Assembly (NCBI GenBank): GCA_963795825.1
Contig: CAWCIW010000004.1
Coordinates: forward strand, 1-64,000
Origin: BOG-908 sp963795825
GTDB taxonomy: Bacteria; Pseudomonadota; Alphaproteobacteria; Acetobacterales; Acetobacteraceae
Direction of reading: 5' to 3'
DNA length: 64,000 nucleotides
Part shown: piece after piece, positions 61,910 through 64,000 of the stretch
Position numbering within the stretch: position 1 is the stretch's first letter
How the letters are laid out: the number at the start of each line of letters is the position of its first letter
Position numbers and translations under genes: made by a program
The notes under the pieces: model-generated
Database searches by the model: none
What the model was told of the DNA's origin: nothing
What the model saw: the letters and a program-made list of their open reading frames with translations, nothing else

Positions 61910-63253
61910 ATGTACAGGAGCAAGTCCTTTTCGGAAAGCCAGGCAGCCGAAACGCATGCTGCCGGAGCGATGCCGGGTGGGTCGCGCCGCGAAACGGATC
62001 GCGAGCGGCTTGAAGCCGAGTGCCGCCGGCTGGACGGGGAGCGCGAGAGATACGAGCGCGACCTGGGGGAATTCGAGGCCGAAGAGCGCCTGAATATCGC
62101 ACATCCCGGCCAGGACGGCGAGATCGAGGCTGCCTTCGAAGCGCGCGTGCAGGTTATGGCACGCATGAACCCGGACCTGCGCACGCCGCTACACGAAATC
62201 TTCGGCAGCGCGCAGTTGCTGCATCTGGGCGGCGGCCTTACGGACTTCCAGTCCGTGCACGTGAAAACCATACTCGACGCCGGCGCGCGACTGCTCGACC
62301 ACATATATCACATGTCGACGCTGCTCGCGCCGGAAGGCAACGTTCCGAGCTTCGATACCGGGGACTCCGCCCTGCAGGCGGCGCAAGACACGCTGAACAC
62401 CCGCGCGCTGCGCGTGCTTGTGGTCGATGACAGTCCGGTAAACCTCGAGATCGCCACACGTTTCCTGCGCGCCGCAGACCACGAGGTGGCGGTCGCGGCA
62501 AGCGGCGCGGAAGCCATCACCCTCGCTGGCGCGATCGATTTCGATGTCATCCTGATGGACGTACGCATGCCGGATATCGACGGGCTGGAAGCCACCCAAC
62601 GCATACGCGCTCTGCCGGGCCCCAGAGGTGCAACGCCCATTGTCGGGCTGACATCGCTGGCGCTGCAAGACCATGTCGACACATGCCGCGCGGCTGGCAT
62701 GAATTCCCATCTCGCCAAACCGTTCCGCCAGGCCACGCTGAACCATGCCGTCCAGTTGGCCGCTGCGGGCAGGCTTTCGCAAACATCAGCCGGCAGCACG
62801 GAACTTACCGTTCGCCTGCATGATGCAAGCCCGCCCACCGTCCAGGGCGGCTGGATAGATATCTTCGATCCGCATAGCCACGCGGCCCTGGGCAAAGCCG
62901 GCCCGGTGGAGAACTTCCTGCCGCAACCATCCGCCACGGAATCGCAGTTCACCATCCAGCTCACCCATGTCGGCTACAAACAGGGGCGCCGCCGGCTGGT
63001 GGATTCCCGCCTGTCCTGCGCGCCGCCGCCGGGTGCTACGAACCACGAATTCCACTGGTTGCTGTTCGTTAACGAAACGCCGGACGCGGCGCGCGCTTTC
63101 AGCACGACGTGCGATCTGTGGCGCTGGAGCGGTGCCAAATGGCGCAGCACCGCCGTTGTCGGCGCAGAGTTCTCGCCCGACGAAATATTCGAGCATGGCT
63201 GGCGATATTGCGGGCCGTGCGTCGATGCGACGGCCACGCTTTTCGTGACGTAA
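61910..63253 (+). CDS. Histidine-kinase-like receiver protein without phospho-His
   Basis: A 447-residue protein. Order: a charged coiled coil (ETDRERLEAECRRLDGERER, ERDLGEFEAEER), a dimerisation/phosphoacceptor-like segment MARMNPDLRTPLHEIFGSAQ, where the usual SHELRTPL has become NPDLRTPL so the phospho-His is replaced by Pro, then a complete receiver (RVLVVDDSPVNLEIATRFLR, DVILMDVRMPDIDGLEATQR, NSHLAKPFRQATLNHAVQLA). No ATPase domain follows; instead there is a C-terminal domain of about 150 residues, unknown to me (PHSHAALGKAGPVENFLPQP, NHEFHWLLFVNETPDAARAF, DEIFEHGWRYCGPCVDATAT). It may be a decoy or dimerisation partner in the local relay. Confidence 0.75.
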   Translation: MYRSKSFSESQAAETHAAGAMPGGSRRETDRERLEAECRRLDGERERYERDLGEFEAEERLNIAHPGQDGEIEAAFEARVQVMARMNPDLRTPLHEIFGSAQLLHLGGGLTDFQSVHVKTILDAGARLLDHIYHMSTLLAPEGNVPSFDTGDSALQAAQDTLNTRALRVLVVDDSPVNLEIATRFLRAADHEVAVAASGAEAITLAGAIDFDVILMDVRMPDIDGLEATQRIRALPGPRGATPIVGLTSLALQDHVDTCRAAGMNSHLAKPFRQATLNHAVQLAAAGRLSQTSAGSTELTVRLHDASPPTVQGGWIDIFDPHSHAALGKAGPVENFLPQPSATESQFTIQLTHVGYKQGRRRLVDSRLSCAPPPGATNHEFHWLLFVNETPDAARAFSTTCDLWRWSGAKWRSTAVVGAEFSPDEIFEHGWRYCGPCVDATATLFVT

Positions 63254-63331
63254 GCAGGCACCGCTATCGGGGAGAACCACGCCAGCCTGGACAGTCGCCC
63301 GCGTGGCAAGCCCCGCACGCAAACCTGCCAA

Positions 63332-64000
63332 TCAGGCCGGCATCATCTCGCGTATCTTGCTTGCCAGCACGTGCAGCCCGAACGGCTTGGTGATCACTTC
63401 CATGCCTGCCTCGAGCCGTCCCGGCGCCAAAGCCGCGTTCTCCGCATAACCCGTGATGAACAACACGCGCAGCGCCGGCCGTTCACGCCGCGCCGCATCG
63501 GCGAGCTGGCGGCCGTTCATCCCGTTGGGCAACCCCACATCGGTGATCAGCAGGTCGATCGGCCGCGCCGAACGCAAAACCTGCAAACCCTCGCTGGCGT
63601 CGGCCGCTTCGGTGAACCCATAGCCGAGTTCGCCCAGCACCTCGCAGACCAGCATGCGTATCGCCGGCTCGTCGTCGACCACCAGCACCGTCTCGCCAGC
63701 GCGCGCACGCGGCAGCACATCGAGCTGCGCCGTGGTATCCGGCTGGGCCGCTTCGGCCTGGCTGCGCGGCAGATACAGCCGTACCGTGGTGCCCAGGCCG
63801 GGCGCGCTGGTGATACGCACATGCCCGGCCGATTGCTTGACGAAACCATACACCATCGAGAGCCCCAGCCCGGTGCCCTCGCCAATCGGCTTGGTGGTGA
63901 AGAACGGGTCGAACACCCGGGCGACCACCTCGGCCTTCATTCCGCTGCCGGTGTCGGATACGCTGAGCACCGCGAACTGGCCCAGATCCACATCGGGCAG
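63332..64000 (-). CDS. Hybrid sensor histidine kinase, C-terminal part (cut by window end)
   Basis: The visible 220 residues are the end of a hybrid kinase that enters from beyond base 64000. They hold the ATPase G1 box (LSVSDTGSGM), F box (VFDPFFTTKPIGEG), G2 box (GTGLGLSMVYGFVKQSAGHV), then a linker and a receiver domain with ETVLVVDDEPAIRMLVCEVL, phospho-Asp in IDLLITDVGLPNGMNGRQLA and Lys-Pro in EVITKPFGLHVLASKIREMM. The layout (no Hpt at the end, NGxNG loop after the Asp) matches the PAS-containing hybrid kinases common in alphaproteobacteria. It converges with the kinase-like gene; its phosphate may pass to the receiver-Hpt protein nearby. Confidence 0.88.
   Translation of the reverse strand: MPDVDLGQFAVLSVSDTGSGMKAEVVARVFDPFFTTKPIGEGTGLGLSMVYGFVKQSAGHVRITSAPGLGTTVRLYLPRSQAEAAQPDTTAQLDVLPRARAGETVLVVDDEPAIRMLVCEVLGELGYGFTEAADASEGLQVLRSARPIDLLITDVGLPNGMNGRQLADAARRERPALRVLFITGYAENAALAPGRLEAGMEVITKPFGLHVLASKIREMMPA

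Noticed and set aside
1..64000. CRISPR array or phage region
   Set aside because: No regularly spaced direct repeats of CRISPR size and no capsid, tail, terminase or integrase motifs were seen.

Overview
The window is a GC-rich chromosomal segment from an alphaproteobacterium, most probably an acetic-acid-bacterium relative (Acetobacteraceae). The grounds are a lanthanide-type PQQ alcohol dehydrogenase with its XoxJ and cytochrome c partners, an acid-type sedolisin protease, serC directly before serA, TonB receptors, and many copies of a compound hairpin repeat between genes. The organism is inferred from gene content and style; no rRNA or marker gene in the window proves it.

Layout. 0.2-5.1 kb is a decayed stretch: remnant S9 peptidase, frameshifted sedolisin and a broken IS630 element. 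5.2-10.2 kb holds a collapsed GH63-type glucosidase, an intact glycogen-debranching enzyme and a DHA2-type MFS exporter. 10.7-28.9 kb is a catabolic/import island: a gamma-glutamyltransferase-like enzyme and a VOC protein on one strand; a 2-hydroxyacid dehydrogenase, a peptide-type ABC importer (SBP, two permeases, two ATPases), a LysR regulator, two HxxxGH metallopeptidase-like proteins, a ketopantoate-reductase-like enzyme, a Gfo/Idh/MocA dehydrogenase and a TonB receptor. Together they look like uptake and breakdown of an unidentified amide- or peptide-like compound. 29.7-32.5 kb is serC-serA. 32.8-40.1 kb is a minus-strand run of eight tightly packed genes (CgeB-like glycosyltransferase, nucleotidyltransferase, TIGR04290-type methyltransferase, clan-A glycosidase, PIG-L deacetylase, GT4 glycosyltransferase, BioF2-like acyltransferase, methyltransferase), probably making an undescribed glycoconjugate. 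40.2-43.1 kb has a HAD hydrolase, panB and purD. 44.6-47.7 kb is xoxF-xoxJ-cytochrome c. 47.8-50.1 kb carries maf, the two 3-oxoacid CoA-transferase subunits and tRNA-Ala(GGC). 50.1-60.7 kb holds envelope genes (LprI-like lipoprotein, TonB-like protein, GT61, GH17), an SDR with a TetR regulator, xseA and a CoA-binding protein. 60.9-64 kb is a two-component phosphorelay cluster (receiver-Hpt protein, histidine-kinase-like protein without its phospho-His, hybrid kinase cut by the window end).

The most unusual structure is the repeat family: two T-rich hairpin arms facing each other around a GC-rich core, with covarying stem bases, at 13 places plus one decayed copy. One copy (arms at 56977-57040 and 58526-58582) is split by about 1.5 kb of visibly more AT-rich DNA holding a 27-residue hydrophobic peptide gene and an unknown membrane-protein gene.

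Caution: at least fifteen otherwise well-conserved genes, including xseA, contain single-base frameshifts, two of them at C runs. Some breaks are real decay (deletions, stop codons), but many may be sequencing or assembly errors. They are annotated as disrupted in this sequence, not necessarily in the organism.
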